Of a stretch of 6,257 nt of DNA, positions 5,814 to 6,257 are shown in pieces. Origin of the DNA: Lachnospiraceae bacterium (GTDB taxonomy: Bacteria; Bacillota; Clostridia; Lachnospirales; Anaerotignaceae); assembly GCA_028695945.1 (NCBI GenBank), contig JAQVIB010000127.1, positions 1 to 6,257 of the forward strand, in the 5' to 3' direction. The notes under the pieces were generated by a model that was not told the DNA's origin, made no database searches, and saw only the letters and a program-made list of their open reading frames with translations. Positions within the stretch are counted from its first letter, which is position 1. Every line of letters begins with the position of its first letter. The position numbers were made by a program, and so were the translations under genes.

Positions 5814-6257
5814 CTATTTCTTCATACATTCAAAGCAAGCAAAAGAATTTTTAAGAACGTATTTATTTACGTGAAAATATTTTGATAATCTTGCCTTAAA
5901 TTGGTTTTCATCTTCGTGCGGTGGAATAAAAATCCCCATTCGGTTATAAATATTTCTTACACAAAAATCAGTTCTTTTATAAACACCTTTTACATATGTA
6001 CAACCAATAAATTTTCCTCCTGGCTTTAATACTCTAAAAATTTCTTCTAATGCCTGTTTTTTTTCTGGAAAACAATGGTAACCATTCATAGATAATACCA
6101 TATCAAAACTATCATCGGAATATTTTAGTTGACCAACATCACCCCACGAAAAATGAATCCATGGGCAATGGCTACCCACCCTATTTTTGTACCTCCCAAG
6201 CATTGCTTTCGAATAATCAACACAATAAATCTTTGCATTTTTTAATTTTTTGTATGT
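5814..6257 (-). CDS. Class I SAM-dependent methyltransferase (5' end beyond window)
   Basis: The frame is open from the right edge to TAG 5814-5816, giving 147 C-terminal residues; an internal ATG at 6203 is not the real start because homology begins upstream of it. Visible family features are the end of strand beta-2 with its acidic residue that holds the SAM ribose (IYCVDYSKAML), GDVGQLKYSDDSFDMVLSMNG (loop to strand beta-4) and the helix plus strand beta-5 block ALEEIFRVLKPGGKFIGCTYV. This is the Methyltransf_11/UbiE-like fold; the glycine-rich motif I lies outside the window. The C-terminus carries Cys-rich FACFECMKK. Substrate is unknown. It is separated from the LysR gene by 112 nt with no clear terminator between them. 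The visible part is undamaged. Confidence 0.85.
   Translation of the reverse strand, partial: TYKKLKNAKIYCVDYSKAMLGRYKNRVGSHCPWIHFSWGDVGQLKYSDDSFDMVLSMNGYHCFPEKKQALEEIFRVLKPGGKFIGCTYVKGVYKRTDFCVRNIYNRMGIFIPPHEDENQFKARLSKYFHVNKYVLKNSFACFECMKK

Noticed and set aside
1..6257. CRISPR array, tRNA, rRNA, insertion sequence or phage attachment site
   Set aside because: No regularly spaced repeats, cloverleaf, rRNA segments, transposase/integrase motifs or direct-repeat borders were found on either strand.

Overview
The window is AT-rich DNA in which every recognisable gene is read from the minus strand. Protein style (clostridial-type lipoprotein signal, AGGAGG ribosome sites, a penicillin V acylase/bile salt hydrolase family gene) suggests a low-GC Firmicute, probably a gut Clostridium or Lachnospiraceae relative. 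That assignment is inference; no taxonomic marker gene is present.

Layout in transcription order (right to left): (1) 6257-5814, the C-terminal part of a class I SAM-dependent methyltransferase that runs off the right edge. (2) 5701-4793, a LysR-type regulator interrupted by two in-frame TAA codons. (3) 4775-4739, a strong hairpin followed by a T-tract, probably the regulator's terminator. (4) 4664-485, a five-gene ABC importer operon whose gene order and protein motifs match nikABCDE. (5) 383-1, the N-terminal 127 residues of an Ntn-hydrolase of the choloylglycine hydrolase/penicillin V acylase family, running off the left edge.

The importer would have worked as a lipoprotein metal/peptide-binding protein (NikA) feeding a permease pair (NikB, NikC) driven by two ATPases (NikD, NikE). 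Here it is a decaying module. nikA has two nonsense codons plus an out-of-frame deletion of roughly 110 codons. A single deletion removed the end of nikC and the first half of nikD, including Walker A and the Q-loop, and left nikC reading into nikD out of frame. The neighbouring LysR gene is also broken. nikB and nikE remain open. The transporter as written cannot function.

The best non-coding signals are two hairpins that pair fully only in the minus-strand RNA, because their imperfect positions become G-U pairs there. One lies between nikA and nikB. The other encloses the ribosome site and start codon of the acylase gene. I see no mobile element, CRISPR array, tRNA or rRNA, and no convincing new defence or biosynthetic system. 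The interest lies in the pattern of operon decay and in the acylase leader hairpin.
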